Positions 29,501 through 38,384 of a stretch of DNA of 64,000 nucleotides are shown here, piece by piece; the first letter of the stretch is position 1, and each line of letters starts with the position of its first letter. The notes beneath the pieces are model-generated. The model saw nothing but the letters and a program-made list of their open reading frames with translations. It searched no databases and had not been told where the DNA came from. The stretch lies in NCBI RefSeq assembly GCF_023100845.1, contig NZ_CP095864.1, positions 1,798,001 through 1,862,000 on the forward strand, given 5' to 3'. The translations under genes were made by a program, and so were the position numbers. The stretch is from Gordonia sp. PP30 (GTDB lineage Bacteria; Actinomycetota; Actinomycetes; Mycobacteriales; Mycobacteriaceae).

Positions 29501-29763
29501 CGGCCGAGACTCCCTCCGCCGAGGGCGGACCGGCCGTCGTGCGGCGCCGTCGCCGCGCGACCCGTCGCCCGTCGGCACCGTCGGCGCCCGCCGAACCGCT
29601 CGTGGTGACAGCTGAGACACCGGTCACCACCGTCGCCGCGCAGACCGAGGCGCCGGTGGTGGAGGTGACGCGCAAGCCGCGTCGTCGCACGTCGCGGCGG
29701 GCCGGCGCCGGGAACACCGCGAGCGGGCCGAATGTTACGGCGAGCCCGCCCGCGCAAGCCTGA
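26521..29763 (+). CDS. rne: Ribonuclease E/G
   Basis: A 1080-aa RNase E. A low-complexity N-terminal extension of about 390 residues (acidic Glu/Ala stretches and three Arg-rich clusters such as [17 protein letters not shown]) precedes the S1 domain (QSMVGNIYLGRVQNVLPGMEAAFVDIG split by the linker). The catalytic DNase I-like part has VVDVNTGKFTG and IIVDFIDM, and the Zn-link is TCQTCHGRG. The C-terminus is again disordered with basic clusters. It initiates decay of mRNA and processes rRNA. GTG start 26521 with AAGGAG. Confidence 0.93.
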   Translation: MTDTGSPTDAQPSDNSAEAFPARLRVHALARTLGVTSRDVLAHLHELGVVARSASSSISGEQAQSVADRLAAPAEAESAAEPELAAEPAPAAESAGAVTESLFSAITVEEPSAAGAVAAEVSPLFLPPSAPKTAPEPEKAAAGTSKTATPETETPKAESTAPEKSEAEPVETAAEQADEAEQPEGADTAENADDTEDGQQRARRRRRGRRGRGRGRGDAAETDGAADDSAADTEAPAEETPAAEAAESAAAEAEPAADQRADEKRGDRKKGKSKKAKAAADEEQPAEGDSSETAAEDTSADDADAEGENGDGDEAATPTSKRRRRRRRRKGGAGDGEEASPDDPPNTVVHEREPRAKKVRDEVQGISGSTRLEAKRQRRRDGRDAGRRRPPILSESEFLARREAVERVMVVRERVVDPAAAAADPHAPTEDYTQVAVLEDGVLVEHFVTTETSQSMVGNIYLGRVQNVLPGMEAAFVDIGRGRNGVLYAGEVNWEAAGLDGGSRKIEQALKPGDYVLVQVSKDPVGHKGARLTTQVSLAGRYLVYVPGGTSTGISRKLPDTERKRLKSILSKLVPDEAGVIIRTASEGVSAEELGADIARLETQWKGIEAAAAEHTAKASGTTRALYEEPDLLVRVVRDLFNEDFTKLVVEGEKAWDQVSGYVTSVAPDLSERVTRFEKESPTAADVFGVYRIDEQLTKALDRKVWLPSGGTLIIEHTEAMTVVDVNTGKFTGAGGNLEETVTRNNLEAAEEIVRQMRLRDIGGMIIVDFIDMVLESNRDLVLRRLTEALARDRTRHQVSEVTSLGLVQMTRKRLGTGLLEAFSTTCQTCHGRGVIVHQNPVEVRSGGETPGEGGSKRSRRNKRKSEKADAPAPVVESKAHKPAAEHPLFKAMAHHEDDETGTMVEAVDDAAAALAAEAESAFTAVAALAEGMSVEVIETVTEVVEAAEVRAEEETAVVAGLVVQTEVVEAVLAGAAAPEAEAVAAESAAQAPSAETPSAEGGPAVVRRRRRATRRPSAPSAPAEPLVVTAETPVTTVAAQTEAPVVEVTRKPRRRTSRRAGAGNTASGPNVTASPPAQA

Positions 29764-29781
29764 CACGGCCGCGTGTCTGGT

Positions 29782-29811
29782 TTGACCTGGTCGAGCTGCG
29801 TACCGTAGCCT
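29782..29811 (+). promoter_or_regulatory. Predicted promoter for rplU-rpmA
   Basis: TTGACC (29782-29787) and TAGCCT (29806-29811) with an 18-bp spacer, sigma-70/SigA type, 149 bp upstream of rplU. The transcribed leader includes hairpin CCCCGG-N6-CCGGGG near 29865-29885, which could be a ribosomal-protein leader. Confidence 0.45.
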
Positions 29812-29959
29812 TGACAGGTCGCCTTCCGCAGGCGAGCGCGCTGGTGTGCGCAGCTGCGGGAGGATCCCCGGATGGAGCCGGGGACGCAAGAACACCGATG
29901 TACGCCGGACGCAGACACCTGCGCCCCGGCCCGATAGACGAGTTAAGAGGACAGCGGGA

Positions 29960-30274
29960 ATGGCAACGTACGCCATCGTCAAGACCGGCGGTAAGCAGTA
30001 CAAGGTCGCTCAGGGCGACACTGTGAAGGTCGAGAAGATCGAGGTCGAGCCGGGCGGGTCCGTCGAGCTGCCGGTCGCGCTCGTCGTGGACGGGGCCACC
30101 CTGACCACCGACGCCGACGCGCTGGCCAAGGCTTCGGTCTCGGCCGAGGTCGTCGAGCACGTCAAGGGCCCGAAGATCCGGATCCACAAGTTCAAGAACA
30201 AGACCGGCTACCACAAGCGCCAGGGTCACCGTCAGCGCCTGACGGTCCTGAAGGTCACCGGCATCAACGCCTGA
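29960..30274 (+). CDS. rplU: 50S ribosomal protein L21
   Basis: A 104-aa L21: N-terminus [16 protein letters not shown] and C-terminal RNA-binding [14 protein letters not shown] match the family. Part of the large subunit. rpmA follows after 25 bp with AGGAGG upstream, one operon. Confidence 0.96.
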   Translation: MATYAIVKTGGKQYKVAQGDTVKVEKIEVEPGGSVELPVALVVDGATLTTDADALAKASVSAEVVEHVKGPKIRIHKFKNKTGYHKRQGHRQRLTVLKVTGINA

Positions 30275-30299
30275 CACACTTTCTAGGAGGACTGAGAAC

Positions 30300-30563
30300 A
30301 TGGCACATAAGAAGGGTGCATCCAGCTCGCGCAACGGTCGCGACTCCAATGCCCAGCGACTCGGCGTCAAGCGTTTCGGCGGCCAGCAGGTCAGCGCCGG
30401 CGAGATCCTGATCCGCCAGCGTGGCACCAAGTTCCACCCGGGCGTCAACGTCGGCCGCGGTGGCGACGACACGCTGTTCGCCCTGGCCGACGGCGCCGTC
30501 CAGTTCGGCGTCAAGCGCGGCCGCAAGACCGTGAACATCGTCCCGGACTCGGCTGCGGTCTGA
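30300..30563 (+). CDS. rpmA: 50S ribosomal protein L27
   Basis: An 87-aa L27 with the mature N-terminus [16 protein letters not shown] near the peptidyl transferase centre and the conserved [10 protein letters not shown]. No N-terminal cleavage extension of the Firmicutes type. Second gene of the rplU operon; a terminator follows. Confidence 0.96.
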   Translation: MAHKKGASSSRNGRDSNAQRLGVKRFGGQQVSAGEILIRQRGTKFHPGVNVGRGGDDTLFALADGAVQFGVKRGRKTVNIVPDSAAV

Positions 30564-30590
30564 CCCGGACGTCACACATTCGCTCTACGC

Positions 30591-30645
30591 CGACAGGGCG
30601 GGGCAGGGTTTGAAGAATCCCTGACCCGCCCTGTCGTCGTTTTTC
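30591..30645 (+). terminator. Rho-independent terminator after rpmA
   Basis: Stem CGACAGGGCGGG / CCCGCCCTGTCG with inner CAGGG/CCCTG pairing, followed by GTTTTT, a canonical terminator between rpmA and obg. Confidence 0.85.
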
Positions 30646-30676
30646 TCAACCCGAAGTCCTGAAGGAGGCACACGTC

Positions 30677-32164
30677 ATGTCGCGTTTCGTCGACCGCGTG
30701 ACCATCGACGCCCACGCCGGTAACGGCGGCCACGGGTGTACCTCCGTGCACCGCGAGAAGTTCAAGCCGCTCGGCGGCCCGGACGGCGGCAACGGCGGCA
30801 ACGGCGGCGACGTCACGCTCGTGGTGGACCCGCAGGTGCACACGCTCCTGGACTTCCACTTCCGGCCGCACGCCAAGGCCGGCAACGGCAAGCCCGGTGA
30901 GGGCGGTAACCGCAGCGGCGCCAACGGCGAGTCGCTGGTGCTCAGGGTGCCCGACGGGACCGTGGTGCTCGACACCGACGGCACCCTGCTGGCCGATCTG
31001 GTGGGCGAGGGGACCGAGTTCGTCGCCGCCCACGGCGGCCGGGGCGGCCTCGGCAACGCGGCGCTCGCCTCGAAGGCCCGCAAGGCGCCCGGGTTCGCGC
31101 TGCTCGGCGAGCCGGGCGAGGACCGCGAACTGGTCCTGGAGCTCAAGTCGGTCGCCGACGTGGGCCTGGTGGGCTTCCCCTCGGCCGGCAAGTCGTCCCT
31201 GGTGTCGGTGCTCTCGGCGGCCAAGCCCAAGATCGCCGACTACCCGTTCACGACGCTCGCGCCGAACCTCGGCGTGGTGACCGCCGGTGAGGAGACGTTC
31301 ACGGTCGCCGATGTGCCCGGGCTGATCCCCGGTGCTTCCCAGGGCCGTGGCCTCGGCCTGGACTTCCTGCGGCATCTAGAGCGGTGCGCGGTGCTGGCGC
31401 ACGTCGTCGACTGCGCGACGCTGGAGCCCGGTCGCGATCCGGTGTCCGACATCGATGCGCTCGAAGCCGAACTCGCCGCCTACCAGCCGGTCCTGGCGGC
31501 GGACCAGTCGCTGGGCGACCTCGCGACCCGGCCCCGGATCGTCGTGCTGAACAAGATCGACATCCCCGATGCGGCCGAGCTGGCCGACCTGGTGGAGGCC
31601 GAGATCGCCGAACGGGGCTGGCCGGTGTTCCGGGTGTCCGCGGTGACGCATCAGGGCCTGCCGGAACTGAAGTTCGCGCTCGCGAAGCTGGTCGCCGACT
31701 ATCGGCGCGATCAGGAGAAGCCGGTCGCGCGCCGGGCCGTGCTGCGGCCCAAGGCCGTCGACCGTGCCGAGTTCACCATCGAGAACGACCCGGAGATCGA
31801 GGGCGGGTTCATCGTGCGCGGCGAGCGGCCCGAGCGCTGGATCCGGCAGACCCAGTTCGAGAACGACGAGGCCGTCGGCTATCTGGCCGACCGACTCAAC
31901 CGGCTCGGCGTGGAAGACGCGCTGGTCAAGCGCGGTGCGCGGGCCGGCGCCGCGGTGACGATCGCGGGTATGACCTTCGATTGGGAGCCGTCCGTGCCGA
32001 TGGCCGAGGAGGTGCCGCTGACCGGTCGCGGCACCGACATCCGGCTGGAGCGCAACGAGCGTATCGGCGCCGCCGACCGCAAGGCCGCCCGGAAGCTGCG
32101 CCGCCAGAGCTCCGATGAGGGTGAGGAGAGCCTGGGCTGGACCGCCGACGGAGACGAGAGATGA
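30677..32164 (+). CDS. obg: GTPase Obg/CgtA
   Basis: A 495-aa ribosome-assembly GTPase. Glycine-rich Obg domain (about residues 1-158), G domain with G1 [10 protein letters not shown]2 DYPFTT, G3 DVPG and G4 NKID, then the OCT domain (about residues 340-430) and a basic/acidic tail. ATG 30677 has GAAGGAGG upstream. Its stop overlaps the proB ATG. Confidence 0.95.
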   Translation: MSRFVDRVTIDAHAGNGGHGCTSVHREKFKPLGGPDGGNGGNGGDVTLVVDPQVHTLLDFHFRPHAKAGNGKPGEGGNRSGANGESLVLRVPDGTVVLDTDGTLLADLVGEGTEFVAAHGGRGGLGNAALASKARKAPGFALLGEPGEDRELVLELKSVADVGLVGFPSAGKSSLVSVLSAAKPKIADYPFTTLAPNLGVVTAGEETFTVADVPGLIPGASQGRGLGLDFLRHLERCAVLAHVVDCATLEPGRDPVSDIDALEAELAAYQPVLAADQSLGDLATRPRIVVLNKIDIPDAAELADLVEAEIAERGWPVFRVSAVTHQGLPELKFALAKLVADYRRDQEKPVARRAVLRPKAVDRAEFTIENDPEIEGGFIVRGERPERWIRQTQFENDEAVGYLADRLNRLGVEDALVKRGARAGAAVTIAGMTFDWEPSVPMAEEVPLTGRGTDIRLERNERIGAADRKAARKLRRQSSDEGEESLGWTADGDER

Positions 32165-33276
32165 GTGAGGTGCGCGCCGCCCTCGCCACCGCCCGCAGCA
32201 TCGTCGTCAAGATCGGTTCGTCGGCCATCACCGACCTGGAGACCGGCCTCGACCGCGCCCGGCTCGACGCGCTGGTCGACGCCCTCGAGGCCCGGATGCG
32301 GGAGGGCAGCGACATCGTCGTGGTGTCCTCGGGTGCCGTCGGCGCGGGCATCGCGCCGCTGGGCCTGCGGAAGCGTCCGGCCGATCTGGCGACCAAACAG
32401 GCCGCCGCCAGCGTCGGACAGCTGAAGCTGGCGCAGGCGTGGGACTTCTCGTTCGCGCGGTACGGCCGGACCGTCGGGCAGGTGCTGCTCACCGCCGACG
32501 ACGTCTCCAATCGCGCCCACCACGCGAACGCGCAGCGCACACTCGACAAGCTGCGGGCGCTGCACGCCGTCGCGGTGGTCAACGAGAACGACACCGTCGC
32601 CACCAATGAGCTGCGCTTCGGCGACAACGACCGGCTCGGCGCCCTCGTCGCGCACCTCGCGGGTGCGGACGCGCTGGTGCTGCTGTCCGACGTCGACGGG
32701 CTGTACACCGGCGACCCGCGGAAGCCGGGGCCGGACGGTGAGCCCGCCCGATTCATCCCGGAGGTCGCCGGACCGGAGGATCTCGACGGGGTGATCGCCG
32801 GCTCCGGGGGAGCGCTCGGCACCGGGGGCATGGCGTCCAAGCTCGCCGCCGCCCGGCTCGCCGCCGACTCCGGGGTGCCGGTGCTGCTCGCCGCGGCCTC
32901 CGACGCCTCTCGTGCGCTGGCCGATGCCTCGGTGGGCACCGTCTTCGCGGCTCGCCCACGCCGCCTGTCGGCGCGGAAGTTCTGGGTCCGCCATGCCGCG
33001 GAGTCGTTGGGGCGCTTGACAATCGACGCGGGCGCCGTGGACGCGGTGGTGGGCCGGCGCCGTTCGCTGCTCGCCGCCGGGATCACCGGGGTCAGCGGCA
33101 GTTTCTCCAGCGGCGACGTGGTGGAGCTGGCCGGCCCGGACGGGGTGGTCTGCGCGCGCGGCGTGTCGTCGTACGACGCCGAGGACATCGCTGCGATGGC
33201 CGGTAAGTCGGGCGACGACCTCCCCTCCGACCTGCGCCGCCCGGTGATCCACGCCAACGACCTGGTCCGGACCTGA
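32161..33276 (+). CDS. proB: Glutamate 5-kinase
   Basis: A 371-aa enzyme for the first step of proline synthesis, glutamate to gamma-glutamyl phosphate. Amino-acid kinase domain with VKIGSSAI at the N-terminus, VVNENDTVA and GTGGMASKL, then a C-terminal PUA domain (about residues 285-365) as in E. coli ProB. ATGA overlap with obg. proA is not in the window. Confidence 0.94.
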   Translation: MSEVRAALATARSIVVKIGSSAITDLETGLDRARLDALVDALEARMREGSDIVVVSSGAVGAGIAPLGLRKRPADLATKQAAASVGQLKLAQAWDFSFARYGRTVGQVLLTADDVSNRAHHANAQRTLDKLRALHAVAVVNENDTVATNELRFGDNDRLGALVAHLAGADALVLLSDVDGLYTGDPRKPGPDGEPARFIPEVAGPEDLDGVIAGSGGALGTGGMASKLAAARLAADSGVPVLLAAASDASRALADASVGTVFAARPRRLSARKFWVRHAAESLGRLTIDAGAVDAVVGRRRSLLAAGITGVSGSFSSGDVVELAGPDGVVCARGVSSYDAEDIAAMAGKSGDDLPSDLRRPVIHANDLVRT

Positions 33277-33815
33277 TGATTCCGCACACGATCGAGATCC
33301 ACGGTCCCGAGTTCCGGGCCATGCACGAGCGGGTCATGGAGGTCACCGCGCTGACCTCGCGTCTCAACACGCTGCCGTTCGACGACGAGGCAGGCAAGGC
33401 GGCGCTGTTCGCGCAGATCCTCGGGCGCCCGCTGCCCGGCGATGTGACGATCTATCCGCCGTTCTTCACCGACGACGGCCGGAACATCACCTTCGGCGGC
33501 CGGGTGTTCCTCAACCAGAACTGCACGCTCCTCGACAACGCCGGGATCACCCTGGGCCACCGGACGATGATCGGCCCCGGGGTCACGTTCATCACCAGCG
33601 GGCATCCGGTCGATCCGGCCGACCGGAAGCTGTATCTGACCGGTGCGCCGATCGTGCTCGAGGAGAACGTGTGGGTCGGGGCGGGCGCGACCATCCTGCC
33701 CGGCGTCACGATCGGGCAGGATTCGGTGATCGCCGCCGGGGCCGTCGTCGCCGACGACGTGCCACCGCGGACGCTGGTCGCCGGGCCGAAGGCGGGCGCC
33801 GTCCGCACATGGTGA
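33276..33815 (+). CDS. Hexapeptide-repeat O-acetyltransferase (maltose acetyltransferase-like)
   Basis: A 179-aa left-handed beta-helix acetyltransferase. Typical hexapeptide turns: ITLGHRTMIGPGVTFIT, NVWVGAGATILPGVTIGQDSVIAAGAVVADD. The catalytic His is in SGHPVDP. It transfers acetyl from acetyl-CoA to a sugar or similar hydroxyl; the substrate is unknown. The ATG shares one base with the proB stop. Confidence 0.85.
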   Translation: MIPHTIEIHGPEFRAMHERVMEVTALTSRLNTLPFDDEAGKAALFAQILGRPLPGDVTIYPPFFTDDGRNITFGGRVFLNQNCTLLDNAGITLGHRTMIGPGVTFITSGHPVDPADRKLYLTGAPIVLEENVWVGAGATILPGVTIGQDSVIAAGAVVADDVPPRTLVAGPKAGAVRTW

Positions 33816-33866
33816 GCACTGCCGGGTCCTCCTGACTCGTCGGTAGGCATGACCTAGTGTTGACGC

Positions 33867-35621
33867 ATGACCGGAGCTCTACTGAATCCCGCGACCGCCG
33901 ACTACGCGCACTTCGACCCGGAGACCCGCAGGCTGCTGCGGGCGACCATCGACTTCTTCGAGTCGTACGGCAAGGAGCGTCTCCTGCGGGCCGATCGGGA
34001 CGCGGAGTGGGTCGCCGACTTCTTGGAGTTCCAGAAGCGCGAGAAGCTGTTCGCCACCTTCCTGACCCCGGCCGCCTACTCCGGCGGCGATCCGAACCGG
34101 CGCTGGGACGCCGCTCGCAACGCCGCGCTCAGCGAGATCTTCGGTTTCTACGGGCTCGCGTACTGGTACGCCGAGCAGGTGACCATCCTCGGACTCGGAC
34201 CGATCTGGATGTCGGACAACGAGATCGCGAAGACCAAGGCCGCGCGGCAACTGCTCGACGGCGAGGTGATGGCCTTCGGCCTGTCCGAGCGTGAGCACGG
34301 CGCCGACGTGTACAGCACCGACATGATCCTCACCCCGGTGGGAGCAGGTGACACCGGGGCGAGCGAAGCGACGGGCGGGGAAGCGGGCTTCACCGCTTCG
34401 GGCACCAAGTACTACATCGGCAACGGCAACGTCGCCGGCATGGTGTCGGTGTTCGGCCGCCGCGCCGACATCGAGGGGCCGGACGGTTACGTGTTCTTCG
34501 CCGTCGACAGCCGGCACCCGGCGTACCGCCTGATCGACAACGTGGTCCACGGCCAGATGTATGTCTCCACCTTCGAGCTGGTCGACTATCCGATCGGTCC
34601 CGACGACATCCTGCACACCGGTAAGGAGGCCTTCGCGGCCGCCCTGAACACGGTGAACGTCGGCAAGTTCAACCTGTGCCACGGCTCGATCGGCATGTGT
34701 GAGCACTCGTTGTACGAGGCGATCACCCACGCCAACAACCGGATCCTGTACGGCAACCCGGTGACCGTCTTCTCGCACGTGCAGGGCAACTTCGTCGACG
34801 CTTTCGCCCGCCTGACCGCCATGAAGCTGTTCAGCGACCGTGCCGTCGACTACTTCCGGAGCGCGAGCCTGGACGACCGTCGTTACCTGCTGTTCAATCC
34901 GGTCACCAAGTCGAAGGTCACGTCCGAGGGCGAGAAGGTGATGACCTTGCTGCTCGACGTCGTCGCGGCCAAGGGATACGAGAAGAACACCTACTTCCAC
35001 GGGGCGAACCGCTACATCGGCTGGCTCCCGCGGCTGGAGGGCACGGTGCACGTGAACGTCGCCCAGATCCTGAAGTTCATGCCGAACTACCTGTTCAACC
35101 CGGCCGAGTACCCGGAGATCGGCACTCGGCTGGATGCCGGAGACGAGGAGTTCTTCTTCGCGCAGGGACCGGTCGGCGGCGCGGGCAAGGTGCGGTTCGC
35201 CGACTGGCGGCCGGCCTTCCAGGCGCGCGGCGACGTGCCGAACGTCGCGGTGTTCTACGAGCAGGCCGAGGCTCTGCAGAGCCTGCTGATGACGGCGCCG
35301 CCGAGCCCCGAGCAGCAGAAGGATCTGGACTTCGTGCTGACCATCGGACACCTGTTCAGCCTCGTCGTCTACGGCCAGCTGATCCTGGAGCAGGCAGCGC
35401 TGACCGGCGTCTCCGACGATGTCCTGGACCGGATCTTCGACTTCCAGATCCGGGACTTCTCGGGCTACGCCGTCGACCTGTACGGCAAGCCCACGGCCAC
35501 GGCGGAGCAGCAGGCGTGGGCGCTGGACGCCGTCGCCCGGCCGGTCGCCGACGCCGCGGTGTTCGACCGCGTGTGGGGCCGGGTCGAGGCGCTCGACGGC
35601 GCCTACGTGATGCCCGCCTGA
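33867..35621 (+). CDS. Acyl-CoA dehydrogenase-family flavoprotein
   Basis: A 584-aa protein of the acyl-CoA dehydrogenase superfamily. Helical N-terminus (to about residue 130), middle beta domain with FGLSEREHGADVYSTD and GTKYYIGNGN, C-terminal helical domain. Longer than the standard 380-400 aa, similar in size to large FadE proteins. No obvious partner in the operon. A short Gly/Ala-rich insert (GAGDTGASEATGGEAG, about residues 158-173) interrupts the conserved beta domain. Substrate unknown. Confidence 0.8.
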   Translation: MTGALLNPATADYAHFDPETRRLLRATIDFFESYGKERLLRADRDAEWVADFLEFQKREKLFATFLTPAAYSGGDPNRRWDAARNAALSEIFGFYGLAYWYAEQVTILGLGPIWMSDNEIAKTKAARQLLDGEVMAFGLSEREHGADVYSTDMILTPVGAGDTGASEATGGEAGFTASGTKYYIGNGNVAGMVSVFGRRADIEGPDGYVFFAVDSRHPAYRLIDNVVHGQMYVSTFELVDYPIGPDDILHTGKEAFAAALNTVNVGKFNLCHGSIGMCEHSLYEAITHANNRILYGNPVTVFSHVQGNFVDAFARLTAMKLFSDRAVDYFRSASLDDRRYLLFNPVTKSKVTSEGEKVMTLLLDVVAAKGYEKNTYFHGANRYIGWLPRLEGTVHVNVAQILKFMPNYLFNPAEYPEIGTRLDAGDEEFFFAQGPVGGAGKVRFADWRPAFQARGDVPNVAVFYEQAEALQSLLMTAPPSPEQQKDLDFVLTIGHLFSLVVYGQLILEQAALTGVSDDVLDRIFDFQIRDFSGYAVDLYGKPTATAEQQAWALDAVARPVADAAVFDRVWGRVEALDGAYVMPA

Positions 35622-35628
35622 CGGGCGC

Positions 35629-36510
35629 TCACGAGAGCAGTGCGGCCGCCGCGCCGGGGAGGATCACCTCGCAGCGGTGATCGATCTTGAGGGTCGCGAA
35701 CTCGTCACCGCGAGTGGCGCCGCGGTTGACGATCGCGACGGGCTTGCCGCGGCGCGCCGCGTACCGCACGAACCGCAGGCCGCTCATCACGGTCAGCGAG
35801 CTGCCGACCACCACGAGCGCGTCGGCGTCGTCGACCATCGAATACGCCTGCGCGACAGCGGGTTTCGGTACGTTCTCGCCGAAGTAGACGATGTCGGGCT
35901 TGAGCGTGCCCCCGCACCGGGCGCAGTCGACGGTGACGAAACTCGCGGTGTCCTCGAGTACCGCGTCCGCGTCCGGTGCCACTTCGATGGCGCCGCGCCC
36001 GGATACCTGCTCGCGGAATCCGGGGTTGGCGGCCTCCAGCGCGGCGTCGAGGACGTGCCGGGAGACGCGGTGCCCGCAGTCCAGGCAGATCACCCGCCCG
36101 TACGAGCCGTGCAGGTCGAGGACGGTCCGTGAGCCCGCCTTGAGGTGCAGCATGTCGACGTTCTGGGTCAGCACCCCGCTGATCAGGCCTGCGGCCTCGA
36201 GCCGGGCGAGCGCCCGATGGGCGTCGTTCGGCTCGGTGGCGTCCATGTGCCGCCAGCCGAGGTGATTGCGCGCCCAGTAGTGCCTGCGGAAATCGGCGGA
36301 CCCCAGAAACTGCCCGATGGTCATCGGCGTGCGCGGGGGAGCGCCGGGACTGCGATAGTCGGGGATACCCGACGGCGTCGACAGTCCCGCGCCGGTCAGC
36401 GCGAGCGTGCGCCGCCCGGCGAGGAACCCGGCCAGCTCCGCGGCGCGCGAGGCCGGATCGCTGTCGGGCACCGTGGGCTCGGCCGGGGTCCAGGACGGTG
36501 CCGTGCGCAT
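35629..36510 (-). CDS. Sir2-family NAD-dependent protein deacylase
   Basis: A 293-aa sirtuin. NAD motif ALTGAGLSTPSGIPDYRS at about residue 40, TQNVDMLH, active-site His in LDLHGSYG, and the zinc pairs CLDCGH / CARCGG. It removes acyl groups from lysines with NAD+. I use ATG 36510 (MRTAPSW); ATG 36528 is an alternative. It lies about 50 bp downstream of the APH-like gene in the same direction, so it could be the last gene of the graspetide transcript, but a sirtuin is more likely core genome. Confidence 0.88.
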   Translation of the reverse strand: MRTAPSWTPAEPTVPDSDPASRAAELAGFLAGRRTLALTGAGLSTPSGIPDYRSPGAPPRTPMTIGQFLGSADFRRHYWARNHLGWRHMDATEPNDAHRALARLEAAGLISGVLTQNVDMLHLKAGSRTVLDLHGSYGRVICLDCGHRVSRHVLDAALEAANPGFREQVSGRGAIEVAPDADAVLEDTASFVTVDCARCGGTLKPDIVYFGENVPKPAVAQAYSMVDDADALVVVGSSLTVMSGLRFVRYAARRGKPVAIVNRGATRGDEFATLKIDHRCEVILPGAAAALLS

Positions 36511-36562
36511 GACTCGATGGTTCCACATGGTGGTTTCGATTCCGCCGAACGGCGGGGACGTC

Positions 36563-37417
36563 CTACGTCTCGCGGTGCAGGAGTCTCGTGACCGCGCTGA
36601 TAAGGCGATCCTGTAGGCGGCCGTTGGATTGCAAGTAGAGGAGCCGCAGAACAAGGAATCCCGCGGTATGCGATGACCCGGAGAACGCCACCTCGGCAAG
36701 GTCCGGCCGTCCCATGGACAGCAGACCGAATGTCACTGCGGCCCTATCGATGCCGGCGGGCCCGAGTCTGCACGCCTCCCAATCGAGGAAGCTCACGGAA
36801 CCATCACCTGACACGAGGATGTTCGACGGATCACTCGACCCGTGGACTCGGACAGGTGGGCGGCTTCCTCGAGGCCCCATCGTTGAGACGAGATCGACGA
36901 GCTCATCGAGCCGATGATTCGACACCGATGAGCGCAGCCGACGGTGGACGGCGTTGACGCAGCTGACCGGGTCGGCATTCGGTGCATACAGCGACGCCTG
37001 CTCGATCTGGTGCACGGGGGTGGTACTCGAGGTTGAGGTATGCAAGAAGTCCAGCTGGCCGAGGAGGGCGGCGATGTGATGCGCCGACAGATCGGGCACC
37101 TGATCGAGCGGCAGCCCGGGCCTGTGCCGCGTCACAAGGAAGTCGACGTCGTTCACCGTGCCGTCCAGTACGAGTTCGGGAACGTTCGCGGTATGTGCCA
37201 GGTCACGCAAGGCCTGCGCTTCATTCGTCAGGCAGGCGAATGCTGTCCCGCCGCCCTCGAGCTTGAGCCAGAATTCTCCGGCGGCTGTCGTGATGCGCCA
37301 GCTCTGGTGACGCTGCTCTCGCTCATAGGGCCGGACTGCCGTGGATCGGCCGAGGCGCGATTCGACAAGATCCAGGATGGTCGAGGGCGGCGAGGAGTCT
37401 ATGCCGTCGCGAGCCAT
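36563..37417 (-). CDS. APH-fold (aminoglycoside phosphotransferase-like) protein, altered catalytic loop
   Basis: A 284-aa APH/choline-kinase-fold protein. N-lobe Lys in FWLKLEGG and helix-C Glu in NEAQAL; the DFG-equivalent is FLDWEACRLGP (about residue 225). The catalytic loop reads VHGSSDPSNILV where HGDxxxxN is expected, so the base Asp is replaced by Ser, with an Asp two positions later. It may be a pseudokinase or use shifted residues. The start overlaps the ATP-grasp gene by 19 nt. A modification or resistance/immunity role in the RiPP cluster is inference. Confidence 0.72.
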   Translation of the reverse strand: MARDGIDSSPPSTILDLVESRLGRSTAVRPYEREQRHQSWRITTAAGEFWLKLEGGGTAFACLTNEAQALRDLAHTANVPELVLDGTVNDVDFLVTRHRPGLPLDQVPDLSAHHIAALLGQLDFLHTSTSSTTPVHQIEQASLYAPNADPVSCVNAVHRRLRSSVSNHRLDELVDLVSTMGPRGSRPPVRVHGSSDPSNILVSGDGSVSFLDWEACRLGPAGIDRAAVTFGLLSMGRPDLAEVAFSGSSHTAGFLVLRLLYLQSNGRLQDRLISAVTRLLHRET

Positions 37418-38382
37418 TTGGCGATCGTCCGGCCGACCGGAACATTCCCGACTTCTTCAAGCCACGCCCATTGACCAGCGGGGTTGACCTCGAACATCAG
37501 CCACGAACCGTCGGGTCGCTGAGCGAGATCGATTGCCGCGTAGACAAGGCCGAGTCGAGCGGTCAGCTGAACGAGTTTCTGTGTGAATTCTGCGGGCAGG
37601 TCGACGGCGTAGTGCGGAACCGCATCGAAGTCGTACCGGCGCCAGTCGAGCGAAGTCTGGTCTGATCGTTGCGTGTCGAAAGCGCAACAGACGACGTCTC
37701 CCCCGACCACGATGGCGCGTGCCTCACGGGTTTTCTGAACCTTCGGCTGGTAGATCGCAACCGCCGCCGCGAGTGCGGCGTCAGCCACGTTGTCGGGGTC
37801 GATTTCGGTCGTGAAGATGGAGAATTGGTCGACGCCATTGGGCACCCTGGATGGTGTCGGAGCGATCAGCTTGGTCACGATTCCGGTATCCCCATGTGCG
37901 TGCGCGAATCTGCGGATCTGGCTCGGGACGCTGGAGATCAGCGTGGCAGGGATCGGGATTTCCAGTTCGGCGGCGAGACGGAGCTGCTCCACCTTGGAGC
38001 GAGCGATGCGGGAGTCAAGCTTGTTGATCCATTTCGCCTCCGGTCGAATCGAGGCCATGAGGCCGTCGATCAGTGCGAGGTTCTGGTCATGAATGTGCTT
38101 CTCGAGCATGAGATCGGATGTCGGAGCGGTGGACCAGCCCGGGTTCACCATGATCCGCCGATTCCATACCGTGGTGACGGACGCCCAGTCCCAATCGGCG
38201 AGATCGATCGTGAATTCGGTGGAATCCACGTGGATCGATGGCCGGATCTCAGTCCCGATCAGATCAGTCGTGAGGTCGAGGTGCGGGACATCCCATTCAT
38301 CGAGGTGCCGGGTGACAAGCGGCAGGTGCGGATCCTCGCTGTGAACGAGGATCAGCACCCGCCGCGACCGAGGTGTGTTCAC
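37399..38382 (-). CDS. ATP-grasp peptide ligase, graspetide maturase (TgmB/MvdD-like)
   Basis: A 327-aa ATP-grasp enzyme that, in its family, installs ester or amide cross-links between Ser/Thr/Lys and Asp/Glu side chains of a RiPP precursor. A pre-ATP-grasp domain (about residues 1-110, RRVLILVHSEDPHLPLVTRHL) precedes the ATP-grasp fold. The C-terminus has the family signature WLMFEVNPAGQWAWLEE, with Mg ligands Glu and Asn. Start GTG 38382 lies 2 nt after the precursor stop; the frame is open further upstream but that overlaps the precursor. GC is lower than in flanking core genes. Confidence 0.85.
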   Translation of the reverse strand: MNTPRSRRVLILVHSEDPHLPLVTRHLDEWDVPHLDLTTDLIGTEIRPSIHVDSTEFTIDLADWDWASVTTVWNRRIMVNPGWSTAPTSDLMLEKHIHDQNLALIDGLMASIRPEAKWINKLDSRIARSKVEQLRLAAELEIPIPATLISSVPSQIRRFAHAHGDTGIVTKLIAPTPSRVPNGVDQFSIFTTEIDPDNVADAALAAAVAIYQPKVQKTREARAIVVGGDVVCCAFDTQRSDQTSLDWRRYDFDAVPHYAVDLPAEFTQKLVQLTARLGLVYAAIDLAQRPDGSWLMFEVNPAGQWAWLEEVGNVPVGRTIAKWLATA

Positions 38383-38384
38383 TT

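Noticed and set aside
26338..30003. 1221-codon ORF antisense to rne and rplU
   Set aside because: Low-complexity shadow of RNase E; no domain or ribosome binding site.
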